Below, piece after piece: positions 1 to 7,868 of a DNA stretch of 50,750 nucleotides (within the stretch, counting starts at the first letter, position 1; each line of letters opens with the position of its first letter). The translations under genes were made by a program, and so were the position numbers. Below the pieces are notes generated by a model, which searched no databases, was not told the DNA's origin, and was given only the letters and a program-made list of their open reading frames with translations. The stretch is from a virus: positions 1 to 50,750 of IMG/VR virus record IMGVR_UViG_3300025898_000009. The stretch is one strand, 5' to 3'.

Positions 1-8
1 TCCGATCT
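1..8. other. Residual Illumina adapter bases
   Basis: The first eight bases, TCCGATCT, equal the 3' end of the common Illumina adapter (ending CTCTTCCGATCT). The terminal repeat begins at the very next base, so these eight bases are almost certainly not biological. They replace the true sequence, which is found before 50625. Confidence 0.85.
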
Positions 9-134
9 ATCCTCCTTATCGCAGACATTTCTAATTCATCACCTTTGGGATATTTGTAATTTAAAAGCTGCAATGGATCGTTTTGACCTTTTACATAAAA
101 TCCCTCCATTAATTCCAACGGAATGCCGAAATGT
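9..134. repeat. Terminal direct repeat, left copy (assembly overlap of a circular map)
   Basis: This 126-bp stretch is identical to 50625-50750. It lies inside one open reading frame that continues correctly across the junction, so the two copies are one locus seen twice. The unit length is then 50,616 bp. Together with the adapter remnant this points to an assembly overlap rather than physical terminal repeats. Confidence 0.9.
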
Positions 135-211
135 TTTGCAATCTCAATTCGCCACCTCATGAATGCTGAGTAAGCACCGTGCCAAGCTCCATGTGTTGTA
201 TCTAGTCCCAT
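9..211 (-). CDS. Conserved phage protein, N-terminal part (gene split by contig ends)
   Basis: Reading leftward from ATG at 209-211 gives a protein starting MGLDTTHGAWHGAYSAF, which runs without a stop into the terminal repeat and continues at 50750-50369. The joined protein has 152 residues. The opening with its MGLDTTHG...YSAFMRWR pattern resembles a conserved hypothetical protein I associate with phages and prophages; its function is not known to me. The ATG is 2 bp after the stop of the coiled-coil gene, so it belongs to the recT operon. A TTG start at 50734 is only an artefact of the cut. Confidence 0.8.
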
Positions 212-213
212 CT

Positions 214-1437
214 TTACTTTTTCGCTATAGTGATAACATCCTCAGTCTTGATAAGCCCTTCAATATCTGGCGAAGGTTTCACCTTCACCAATAGGTCAAG
301 CCAACATTGCACCGCGTCAATATATTCAGCTTGACCACGTGCATCACGTTTAGGCATTCCTGCTTTGTCGCGCTTAAATATGCCTTTGAATGAGGGGTCG
401 GATAACACGGAAACCATTGAACGCCCCATGATCTCAACAATTTGCATAGGCTTCAAATCCTCTTTTAATCGATAGCTGATTGCGCCACGTGTGCCATGTT
501 GTGTCTCTATTGACTGCGTTGCCACCTGGGCCGAAAACTCAGCGTCAAGGGCTGCATTTGCTTTGGTTTCCTGAGCTTTTTGAGCGGTAGCTAATTCGTT
601 TGCCTTCGCGGCATCCTCGCGTTGCTTGGCGTCAGATTTAGCCCTATCCTCAGCCTGTTTGCGTAGGCGCTCAGCCTCCTCACCGGAAGCCTTGGCGATC
701 TTTTCGAGTTCTATACGACGAGCTGGTAATTTGACCTTCCATGAACCGATTACTTTGAGAACCGCGTCAATATAAGCCTTGTTGCATTTATTGAAATCGA
801 AGTGAATGAAGGCTTTTTCATCGATCTGTTCGAATTCTTGTTCTGAAACCAGATCCTTGTTGTAAGTGACTTTCAGAAGTCCGCGGAAGAAATCTTCCTT
901 CAATGCCGGTTTAAAATCAAACTTTTTAACGGCCTCATCGAAATTCTCCAAAGTCAGCTTGTTGAACATATCCGCAATAGCCTCTTCACCTTTAATGATT
1001 CGTTGAGAAATACCAAGTTCTACAGAAAGCGCCATATCGGCTTTAATCTTGGCAATTTCAATGTCCTTCAATCGTTTCTTTTCGATTTCGGCATTCTTTG
1101 CTCGTGTCTGTTCCGCTAAGCGATTTGCTCGTTCATTGCGAAGTGCCCGCACCCGATCCATTTCTTTTTTAAGATTTGTTTCGAGTTGCATTTCGAACTT
1201 CTTCCAGTCATCAACTATTGAAGTATACTCTTTCCGAAGACCTTCAACGATCGGAAGCGTAGCATTGCATTTAGCTAAGATGTCATTAGCTAATTTATCC
1301 TGCGCCTCATCGTCGTCATCTATCTTCTGAATACGTGACAGAGCCTCAATAGCCTTAGATACTTTTTCGGCTATGATCGGTTTATTCTTTGTAACGATCT
1401 GTCCGATTGATTCGATAGTAATTATTTCTGTTGACAT
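214..1437 (-). CDS. Coiled-coil protein of the recombination operon
   Basis: A 407-residue soluble protein. Two charged, Ala/Glu/Lys/Arg-rich segments (about residues 70-130 and 240-300) have strong coiled-coil character and flank a mixed globular part; the C-terminal 90 residues look globular. It sits 9 bp after recT and immediately before the conserved MGLDTTHG protein, so it is co-expressed with the annealing protein and the exonuclease. I do not recognise a catalytic motif. Proteins of this shape often sit beside RecT in phages, so a role in recombination or in organising the annealing complex is an inference from position only. Confidence 0.8.
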   Translation of the reverse strand: MSTEIITIESIGQIVTKNKPIIAEKVSKAIEALSRIQKIDDDDEAQDKLANDILAKCNATLPIVEGLRKEYTSIVDDWKKFEMQLETNLKKEMDRVRALRNERANRLAEQTRAKNAEIEKKRLKDIEIAKIKADMALSVELGISQRIIKGEEAIADMFNKLTLENFDEAVKKFDFKPALKEDFFRGLLKVTYNKDLVSEQEFEQIDEKAFIHFDFNKCNKAYIDAVLKVIGSWKVKLPARRIELEKIAKASGEEAERLRKQAEDRAKSDAKQREDAAKANELATAQKAQETKANAALDAEFSAQVATQSIETQHGTRGAISYRLKEDLKPMQIVEIMGRSMVSVLSDPSFKGIFKRDKAGMPKRDARGQAEYIDAVQCWLDLLVKVKPSPDIEGLIKTEDVITIAKK

Positions 1438-1446
1438 AGCGCGTGG

Positions 1447-2292
1447 TTAAAATGCTTCGTCAAGATTACCTAAATCCGATTGCTGCTCTTTGGGTGTCTC
1501 TTTAACCTCCCCGGTTTCTTGATCAACAATACCGTAATCAATATCATTAGTTTGTTTAGGATCTGTCGCGTCCTCGGGGTCAAAGTTAGCTGCAACCTTC
1601 TGATCAAGTGCACGCATTCTCGCGGTTTTGTTTGGTTGTGCATTCCAAGCCTGTTTAACAAGTGTTTTCTTCCAAGCCTGTTCCTCAAAAGTAGTCCATA
1701 GATCGGAATCTTTGCGTGCATACTTATCACGGATTGCAAGAACCCTTTCACGATTCATAATATGAAGTTCGTTACCGGATTTTTTCTGAATAACAAGATA
1801 AACGTAAGTCAGCTTTTTATCCTTGTGACTTTCCGCCGGTTTGTGCTTAATGATTCGAGGGTGTTCACCAAGCTCGAACTCAAACTCATCATTTTCGTAA
1901 ACTACTTGGGGAGGCGGAATGTTTACTATCTCAGGTATTTGTGCCATCTGATCTAAACGTCCCTTCCAACCAGGTTGGAACTGAGCTATCTTACCATAAG
2001 GAATGATGTAAGCAGATCCATCGTTCAAAGTAAGGCCAGAAGCGAACAGTTCAATCCAACATGAATAAATAGAAAACCGTTCGCATGTTTCTAATTTGTT
2101 GTTTGCCTGGAGCGCTTTAAAAAAAAGGATTTTTTCGCGCTCGTAGTGCATCGTAGCCTCTTCGAGAGACTTGCCACGCGTCTGCATTAGATTGCGAACC
2201 GCATTGTTCCTCACCGGCTCCAATTCGAACATAGCCTTGAGGTTGGGTGCGTCTGTAAGGGTTTTAACTGTAAGTTGAAGTTTGTTGCTCAT
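1447..2292 (-). CDS. recT: RecT-family single-strand annealing protein
   Basis: 281 residues. The central block GLTLNDGSAYIIPYGK followed by a QPGWKGRLDQMAQ motif is typical of the RecT/Red-beta superfamily (conserved Tyr/Pro/Tyr-Gly, then a Trp/Tyr-Lys-Gly turn). An acidic, low-complexity tail of about 60 residues follows. RecT proteins coat resected single strands and anneal them to homologous DNA. The partner is the PD-(D/E)XK exonuclease at 49728-50366, which is three genes downstream once the circle is closed. It is the second gene of a long leftward operon whose promoter lies near 2547. Confidence 0.9.
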   Translation of the reverse strand: MSNKLQLTVKTLTDAPNLKAMFELEPVRNNAVRNLMQTRGKSLEEATMHYEREKILFFKALQANNKLETCERFSIYSCWIELFASGLTLNDGSAYIIPYGKIAQFQPGWKGRLDQMAQIPEIVNIPPPQVVYENDEFEFELGEHPRIIKHKPAESHKDKKLTYVYLVIQKKSGNELHIMNRERVLAIRDKYARKDSDLWTTFEEQAWKKTLVKQAWNAQPNKTARMRALDQKVAANFDPEDATDPKQTNDIDYGIVDQETGEVKETPKEQQSDLGNLDEAF

Positions 2293-2293
2293 A

Positions 2294-2500
2294 TTAATTT
2301 TTGGTTATATAGCTCGGGTGTAAATTTGTAATTCGTTCAGCGCCTTTAAGCATAAGTAAAGTCTTTTGAAGGCCGTTCCAATCGATGTTCCTTTCAACCT
2401 CAACATCTAATCTATTCTTCTTTTCGGTTTGCTGAAATTGTTCTATTGCTTCGATGGCCATCATTAGCCTGCTTCGCATTTTCGATTTGTATTTACTCAT
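2294..2500 (-). CDS. Small basic/coiled-coil protein, first gene of the recombination operon
   Basis: 68 residues, rich in Lys, Arg, Gln and Glu, probably helical throughout; no domain recognised. It is the first gene after the leftward promoter at 2547-2554 and ends 2 bp before the recT start. Being first under an operator-controlled promoter suggests early expression. Confidence 0.65.
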   Translation of the reverse strand: MSKYKSKMRSRLMMAIEAIEQFQQTEKKNRLDVEVERNIDWNGLQKTLLMLKGAERITNLHPSYITKN

Positions 2501-2546
2501 ATTTATAGTGCCGAGCGGGGTTTATTCATCCGCCTCATCCACACGA

Positions 2547-2573
2547 CAAACATATATCGGAAAAATTTGATAT
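2547..2573 (-). promoter_or_regulatory. Leftward promoter with palindromic operator (recT operon)
   Basis: On the minus strand the box TATGTTTG (2554-2547) fits the Bacteroidetes -7 consensus TAnnTTTG. Directly upstream, 2554-2573 matches 16 of 20 positions of the genome's palindromic operator. Transcription would start near 2540, about 40 nt before the first ATG. The leader has a GC-rich patch around 2507-2517. Confidence 0.7.
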
Positions 2574-2584
2574 GCAAGTTTTTT

Positions 2585-2609
2585 ATATCGAAAATTTCAG
2601 ATATATTTG
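2585..2609 (+). promoter_or_regulatory. Rightward promoter with palindromic operator
   Basis: 2585-2604 matches the operator consensus at 18 of 20 positions and overlaps by 3 bp the -7 box TATATTTG at 2602-2609. The arrangement mirrors the leftward promoter 30 bp away, so the two operators form a back-to-back control region. The start site would fall about 12 nt before the ATG at 2628. Confidence 0.75.
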
Positions 2610-2627
2610 ATTTTAAATTTAAAGCCT

Positions 2628-2762
2628 ATGAAAACCAAAAAGCAACCCAAGAAGAAAGCCCCACTGAGAATAGTTGAGGCGTTAGGCTCTGTGATTACCT
2701 CCAAAGGAACAGAAGTAAAGAGTGCTAGTAAAGAGCCTGAACCGTTCTGTAAGACGTGTTAG
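2628..2762 (+). CDS. Small basic protein with C-terminal Cys pair
   Basis: 44 codons starting ATG AAA ACC AAA AAG. The N-terminus is strongly basic (KTKKQPKKK) and the last residues are CKTC, a possible metal- or redox-active pair. It starts 18 bp after a good promoter and is the first rightward gene. The function is unknown; it could be an early nucleic-acid-binding peptide. Confidence 0.5.
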   Translation: MKTKKQPKKKAPLRIVEALGSVITSKGTEVKSASKEPEPFCKTC

Positions 2763-2814
2763 AGAAGTAATGGAAACACTTTTAATCAGTTATTAACGAA
2801 ATAAAGAAATCAAT

Positions 2815-3393
2815 ATGAAACTCCAATACAAAAACAATCAATGGGTGGACGCTGAAACAGGAATAGAAATAGCGCCTCAAGATCAGGAGAAAGTGACATT
2901 TGCAATGTGGTGGCAATCTTCACCTGACAAAAAAGAAAAGCTTGATGGCAATGGTAGGCTCAAAGAAATAAATTTTGATGATTGGCAACCTGAAGAAGGT
3001 AAGCTCTATGACTCAGGGGACTTGGTGTTTGAGTTGAAAACGATTTGTCCACGAACTAATTGGTTTATCCAAACTAAATGTAAAAGTGTTCCTTCGGGAC
3101 AAGAATGCGATTGTGAGTTAGAACAATTTTGGGTATTGAAGGAGAAAGCAAAGGAAGAATGTAAAAAGTGTGGACTGCATAAAAATGAATGTAGGTGCAG
3201 TCGTGGTGAACTTTCAAAAGAAGATGGTAAAGAATCATTAAGCCCTCTGCAAATAGCTGTCTATGCAGTCAATTGCGAAAACGAAGATCATTACGCGGAT
3301 GAGATTGCTCAAATGATTGTTGATTATTCATCTGGGCAAATCAAACAACTTCAAGATAGAATTAAAGAATTAGAAGCATTGATAAAAAAATAA
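2815..3393 (+). CDS. Cys-rich protein with C-terminal coiled coil, unknown function
   Basis: 192 residues. The middle carries a CDCE pair and then CKKCGLHKNECRC, a spacing that could hold one zinc ion (CxxC...CxC with a His between). The last 20 residues (IKQLQDRIKELEALIKK) form a heptad-like coiled coil. It follows the 44-codon gene in the short rightward operon under the operator at 2585 and abuts the next gene (TAA immediately followed by ATG). No family recognised. Confidence 0.7.
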   Translation: MKLQYKNNQWVDAETGIEIAPQDQEKVTFAMWWQSSPDKKEKLDGNGRLKEINFDDWQPEEGKLYDSGDLVFELKTICPRTNWFIQTKCKSVPSGQECDCELEQFWVLKEKAKEECKKCGLHKNECRCSRGELSKEDGKESLSPLQIAVYAVNCENEDHYADEIAQMIVDYSSGQIKQLQDRIKELEALIKK

Positions 3394-3699
3394 ATGCCGC
3401 GCCCAGCCGCCAATCTTCATAAACCTTTAATCCTCGATGGGATCCGCACTGAAAAGGAGCTCACTTCTATTATTACCAAAATCGTCGACGCATTAATCGA
3501 GGAGGAACAATCGCTTCAAGCTGAGCTAAATCTACACCTTCAACTCCCAGCCGATTTAGAGCGTCTACAATGGATTTCGGAACTTAGAATACGCTTAAAG
3601 GAAATAATTTGGGCAAAAAGAAAAGTTTGCTCAATCCTTAAAAAATCATCAAATCATTTGATTTTAGCTACAATAGAGCTTAGCCGTTCAATTTCTTGA
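3394..3699 (+). CDS. Small helical protein, unknown function
   Basis: 101 residues, mostly helical with Leu/Glu/Ile repeats. It starts directly on the base after the previous stop, which supports coupling. Its last 20 bases overlap the convergent gene at 3680-3895. No recognised domain. Confidence 0.55.
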   Translation: MPRPAANLHKPLILDGIRTEKELTSIITKIVDALIEEEQSLQAELNLHLQLPADLERLQWISELRIRLKEIIWAKRKVCSILKKSSNHLILATIELSRSIS

Positions 3700-3895
3700 A
3701 CACGACTGACCATCCTAGATAAGTGAAAAATTGCTCCACATGGGGGATCATGAACTTAGCAATCCGGTCCTTGTCTTTATGTAAAGAATCGTAATTGCCT
3801 TTCAGATTATTATATAGCTTATCAGATTGGATATTGAGCGCCCTGGCTATTGTATAAACGTGGAAGAATTTGTAAAACTTTGATTCTTGCGGCAT
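3680..3895 (-). CDS. Putative small helix-turn-helix regulator
   Basis: 71 residues. The stretch TIARALNIQSDKLYNNLKG (about residues 15-33) reads like a helix-turn-helix: an Ala-rich first helix, a turn at the Asn-Ile-Gln-Ser, then a recognition-like helix. The family is not certain. The gene is transcribed alone, leftward, from a promoter that carries a degenerate copy of the genome-wide operator, and its -7 box ends four bases before the ATG, so the mRNA may be leaderless. Autoregulation would fit the candidate regulator of all operator sites, but this is inference. Confidence 0.6.
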   Translation of the reverse strand: MPQESKFYKFFHVYTIARALNIQSDKLYNNLKGNYDSLHKDKDRIAKFMIPHVEQFFTYLGWSVVFKKLNG

Positions 3896-3900
3896 GGACT

Positions 3901-3924
3901 CAAATTTACGAAAAAATCCGATAT
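3901..3924 (-). promoter_or_regulatory. Promoter and degenerate operator of the putative regulator gene
   Basis: The minus strand shows TAAATTTG (3908-3901), an exact TAnnTTTG box, with a half-conserved operator upstream (3924-3905, 14 of 20 matches; the ATATCGGA half is intact). Only four bases separate the box from the ATG at 3895. Confidence 0.55.
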
Positions 3925-3985
3925 ATAAAAATTCCTAATGCTTTGGAAAAGCGTGGTATGGTTATTTCTTTTTAGGTTTAAGTTT

Positions 3986-6025
3986 CTACGGGAAAGAAGT
4001 ATCCTTTAAATAAATCAATGCACTAAATGCAGCAATACTCACCGGATTTGAAAATGGGCTTGATTGGCAATCTGAATAACCTGCGGGGACGTTAAACGAT
4101 TCCACAGTCAAAGCAGGATTCATTTCAATATTACATTCATGAATAGCATTAGTTGAATTTGAGTATGATATGTAGTTTGATCTACTTGTACTAGAGGCAT
4201 CCGTACTATATTGTGCTTGCCATTGCGCAAATGTTTTAGAAACAGAACCTACAGTAGCGATTGTTGAGCTATACGGATTTACATACTGATTATTATCAGA
4301 GCTTCCACCAGAAGCAAAAGGGGTGCCAGTACTTACAACAAAAACACAATTTCCATTCGGGGAAACTGCGTTAACAATTCTATTGAATTTCATGATGCAA
4401 CCAACTGTATTAGTTACAAAAAAATGGACTACGCCTTTAAATACAGTGTTTGGGGCGCTAATAAGGTTATTCCCTGTGATCGTGTGATTTTTACCACATA
4501 GAATTAATACAGCAGTGCCAGAGTAATTTGCTATACTGTTATTCAAAACATTTTGGTAAACATCATCTGTTATAGCCGGGCCATCAATATATATCCCAGC
4601 ATTTTTTTTTCCTCCTGCAACACCAGGGGCATTATAAATTACATTATTTGAAAATGTTCCATTAGTGTTCGTTGGCGAGAATACTAAGCCGTTTCCAAAA
4701 TTGTGTATTGCACCATTATCAGTCCAATAGGTTCCATAATCATGTATATAATTACTATCAACGAAAGGCCCAGTGCAACATGATGTTTGTATTCCATCAT
4801 TTGAGGTGTGATGTATTGTATTGTATTGCAATTTTGGTAACCAACAAAAAAACAGTACTATTCCTTGGCCTGTTGTTGCCGCTCCCTGTGTTATAAAATT
4901 GCTAAATCCAATATCAGGCCATCCGGGATAATTAGTATAATCTTTTCTTGCACGACTTAATCCATAATCAACAAAACTCAATGTGTTATTTGTTACCATT
5001 GTATTTATGTTGCCAAAGAAAAACATTCCGTTGCCGTCCATATTGTAAATAGTATTACCATTTACATAAAGATCATGAGCATTGGTGGCAAATACAGCAT
5101 GATTCCTACAATCATGAATAGTACAACTAGTAATCGATGAACTTCTCGATTGCGAAGCATCTAAAGTATTTAATTGATAATTAGAAAGGTCTACATTACT
5201 TATGGTGAGTTTTTTATATGTAGAAAACAACCCGTTATAAATCCCTTGCCTTATATTCATAGTTGTAGGGCTAACAGAAGTTTTTATATAAAGACGTTGT
5301 GCGGAGGCATCATAAAACCAATCATTAGTAGATGTCATCCACTGCTTTTGCTGGTATAAATAAAATTGGTTTGTGATGTTAGCAGCTGCCGATGTAATAG
5401 TTGATCCGACTGTGATTGTCCCAGCAGAGTATCCTGTTACTGTATATTCAACACTGCCAGTCCAATCTTGTTCAGTGCATCTTAATTTTGCACCAATTAA
5501 AGACTGTGTACTATTCCAGCCATCAAGCGTGGCCTGTAATCCAGATATTGTAGATCCACTTGTTCCTGTTACTGTTACTGGAGCACTCTCGGCATTTCTT
5601 GCAGATAAACCGTTTATATAAATCCAAAGAGGTGAAGTAGCCAATGAAGTGTAATAAGTTCCATCACCATTGTTTACCCATGTCGCGGTAGATAAATCAG
5701 AACTCCCAATTAATTTAGGTTGTGATCCTGTTCCATAGGAGCTTACTTGAATTGACCCAATTGAAATGATTATGTCACCTAAAACAAATGAATCTCCTTT
5801 ATTAAAAAGAAAAACGTCATTTTCATTAAGCGTTAATGAACCTATTTTATTAATTGTAATCGGGTGCGATGCATCTAGCCCACTATTAGAATCATTTCCA
5901 CTGGCTGAGAAAAAATAAGTAGTATTATTCATAAAAACACCGCCAAACTTATTTTTTATAACGCCTTGAGAGAAAGAGTTATAAACTAAAAAAATTAATA
6001 GTAGTAATGTTGTCAGGTTTCTCAT
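3986..6025 (-). CDS. Secreted right-handed beta-helix protein, likely tailspike or receptor-binding depolymerase
   Basis: 679 residues. Residues 1-20 are a clear signal peptide (Leu-rich core, then SFSQG). The mature start, FSASGNDSNSGLDASHP, is the typical opening of pectate-lyase-like parallel beta-helix enzymes. Residues about 270-560 contain many Asn-rich coils such as NNTLSF, YNTIHH, SNYIHD and NNVIYN, i.e. NosD/pectate-lyase-type helix turns. Such folds bind or cut polysaccharides in tailspikes. It is the last gene of the tail operon and the third of three signal-peptide-bearing proteins in a row. Whether it is a virion part or a truly secreted enzyme is open. No active site is obvious to me. 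Confidence 0.8.
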   Translation of the reverse strand: MRNLTTLLLLIFLVYNSFSQGVIKNKFGGVFMNNTTYFFSASGNDSNSGLDASHPITINKIGSLTLNENDVFLFNKGDSFVLGDIIISIGSIQVSSYGTGSQPKLIGSSDLSTATWVNNGDGTYYTSLATSPLWIYINGLSARNAESAPVTVTGTSGSTISGLQATLDGWNSTQSLIGAKLRCTEQDWTGSVEYTVTGYSAGTITVGSTITSAAANITNQFYLYQQKQWMTSTNDWFYDASAQRLYIKTSVSPTTMNIRQGIYNGLFSTYKKLTISNVDLSNYQLNTLDASQSRSSSITSCTIHDCRNHAVFATNAHDLYVNGNTIYNMDGNGMFFFGNINTMVTNNTLSFVDYGLSRARKDYTNYPGWPDIGFSNFITQGAATTGQGIVLFFCWLPKLQYNTIHHTSNDGIQTSCCTGPFVDSNYIHDYGTYWTDNGAIHNFGNGLVFSPTNTNGTFSNNVIYNAPGVAGGKKNAGIYIDGPAITDDVYQNVLNNSIANYSGTAVLILCGKNHTITGNNLISAPNTVFKGVVHFFVTNTVGCIMKFNRIVNAVSPNGNCVFVVSTGTPFASGGSSDNNQYVNPYSSTIATVGSVSKTFAQWQAQYSTDASSTSRSNYISYSNSTNAIHECNIEMNPALTVESFNVPAGYSDCQSSPFSNPVSIAAFSALIYLKDTSFP

Positions 6026-6027
6026 AA

Positions 6028-7479
6028 CTAAAATATTTCTCTAATTGTAAACCCAGAATTAACTTTAAAAGTACCATTATTTGAACTTGCAGCATGGGTT
6101 CCATAAAACTCTAGGTAATCACCCGTATTCAAATCAAAATCATAGTTAATCCATGCAGTACTGGAAGCACTAGTGGCCCCATTTGATGATTCTGTAGATT
6201 GATGAGGAATCACAACTACCCCATTTATATATATAGCACAGGCATTTCTTGCTGAAGTACCAGGATTTAAGAACCAGACATTACCAACTACTCTATATCT
6301 ACCCGTCCTAGCAATTGTAATTTTTTGATTAACCGTACTAGCTAATGATCCGTAATTATCATAAATCAATGTATTTGTAGCTACTTTAGTAAGAGTTGAT
6401 GTAGGTATTGAAGTTTGATCAGCATTGGAGTATAATCCAGCAGACATTGGTATTCTTTTTACATAATTAAAATTCCAATTAGATCCATCTGAAATTATAA
6501 CGCATGATTCTTTAGCCCAAAAAAGTTGGGTTAAACTACCATCAATTGTTTCTGAACCATTTGGGTCTAGTGTAATCAATGATGAAACACTATTGGTAAA
6601 CTGAAAATAAATTAACCCTCCAGTATTACCTACCGCTGTCGGAAGGGTGATTGTATAACCGCCACCCGATACAAAAATCATTTGTCCAAAGTTTGAGGTT
6701 GTTAGAGTAGTCGCTCCTGAGACAGTAGTATTTGTAACACTACCCATTGTACTAGCGACGTATGAAGTAACGTATTCAGTAGTAGCTATTTTTTTCGAGT
6801 TATCCGTAACACTTTGTGTTGTTGCAGTCATTCCGTTAGCCAAAGCGCCTGCAACTATTGAAGAAGCTGGCAATCCAGTTGCATTTGTAAGAGTTCCACT
6901 TGATGGTGTTCCCAAAGCGCCACCATTAACAACAGGAGCGCCAGCACTTCCAACGTTTACTCCTAAAGCTGTTTGAACTCCAGTTCCAGGTGTTAAAGTA
7001 GCAAGCGGTCCTAAACCTGATACATCGCTACTTGAAATAGCTAATGTAGTTTTAACTTGAGAAGGCGTTCTGCTTGCCCATGCACTTCCAACACTGACAA
7101 TAAAATTATTTGTAGTAGGCGTAAGTCCAGCAATTGTTGTAAGATTTGGGTTTAATGGCTGCGCATCAGTAATACCATATCCTGATAATGTAGTTGGGAT
7201 TCCGGTTAATGAAGAGAATGCAAGTGAACTAATCGTGGCGAATGACCCAAGCCCTAAATTCGTCCTGGCTGCCGATGCGCTGTTCAGATCCGAAAGATCA
7301 TTCTTAACTCCTAGGAATGACAAATAAGTCGAATCATTCAGTTTACCGAGTTTTAACGATGAAACAGCGCCACAACATTTTATATCTCGGGTATTGATTG
7401 CACCGAGTTGATCTTTTCGAAGTTGTGCAAATGAAGCAATGCTCAAGCACATCAATCCGATTAAAATTATTTTTTTCAT
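6028..7479 (-). CDS. Tail-fibre-like protein with signal peptide and C-terminal C1q-like head
   Basis: 483 residues from the ATG at 7477-7479, chosen because it overlaps the upstream stop as ATGA and begins a perfect signal peptide (MKKIILIGLMCLSIASFAQ). An earlier in-frame ATG at 7503 would add eight residues and bury the signal. The middle has fibre repeats such as LSGYGITDA and a Gly/Thr/Ser/Ala-rich shaft; a KKIATTEYV motif typical of tail fibres follows. The last 140 residues (TGRYRVVGNVWF, NTGDYLEFYG) resemble a C1q/TNF-like jelly roll, a trimeric receptor-binding fold. Likely host recognition; the secretion signal is unexplained. Confidence 0.8.
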   Translation of the reverse strand: MKKIILIGLMCLSIASFAQLRKDQLGAINTRDIKCCGAVSSLKLGKLNDSTYLSFLGVKNDLSDLNSASAARTNLGLGSFATISSLAFSSLTGIPTTLSGYGITDAQPLNPNLTTIAGLTPTTNNFIVSVGSAWASRTPSQVKTTLAISSSDVSGLGPLATLTPGTGVQTALGVNVGSAGAPVVNGGALGTPSSGTLTNATGLPASSIVAGALANGMTATTQSVTDNSKKIATTEYVTSYVASTMGSVTNTTVSGATTLTTSNFGQMIFVSGGGYTITLPTAVGNTGGLIYFQFTNSVSSLITLDPNGSETIDGSLTQLFWAKESCVIISDGSNWNFNYVKRIPMSAGLYSNADQTSIPTSTLTKVATNTLIYDNYGSLASTVNQKITIARTGRYRVVGNVWFLNPGTSARNACAIYINGVVVIPHQSTESSNGATSASSTAWINYDFDLNTGDYLEFYGTHAASSNNGTFKVNSGFTIREIF

Positions 7480-7853
7480 ACAACTGGATAGGTTAAACTC
7501 CATTTATCTTTATCTGTTAATAGTGGGCCAGGATTATCAACCTTGGCGCGAATGTGCGCATAAGGCAGAATTACATTACCGTCTGGCGCAAAAAGTGTAG
7601 TGCTTGAAAAATTACCGTTATCCCAACAATATCCCTTCAAAACAGTAGCATCGCCATTGTTTGGCACTTCATTCGTTGATGCATCCCAAACTCCTTGAGG
7701 TGTTGGGACTCCATCTAAACGTGATACTTTACTATCTGTAAGCTGATCTATGTTGGCAGAAACATTTACGCGTGTCACGCTAGACTCTGTAGAGGGAGTG
7801 CGGATATTGGCATTAGTTGCCGCCTTTATCGTTGCATCGTCTGTTACTGCCAT
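7476..7853 (-). CDS. Small tail-locus protein, unknown function
   Basis: 125 residues with no signal peptide. It lies between two signal-peptide-bearing fibre proteins and overlaps the next start by 4 bp. The C-terminal half (GNFSSTTLFAPDGNVILPYAH) is beta-rich. Position suggests a virion component such as a fibre adaptor; no family recognised. Confidence 0.65.
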   Translation of the reverse strand: MAVTDDATIKAATNANIRTPSTESSVTRVNVSANIDQLTDSKVSRLDGVPTPQGVWDASTNEVPNNGDATVLKGYCWDNGNFSSTTLFAPDGNVILPYAHIRAKVDNPGPLLTDKDKWSLTYPVV

Positions 7854-7868
7854 GATTATTTACAATTT

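Noticed and set aside
9-134. Physical direct terminal repeat of the phage
   Set aside because: The repeat begins right after adapter bases and lies within a gene that is intact only when the ends are joined, so an assembly overlap is simpler.
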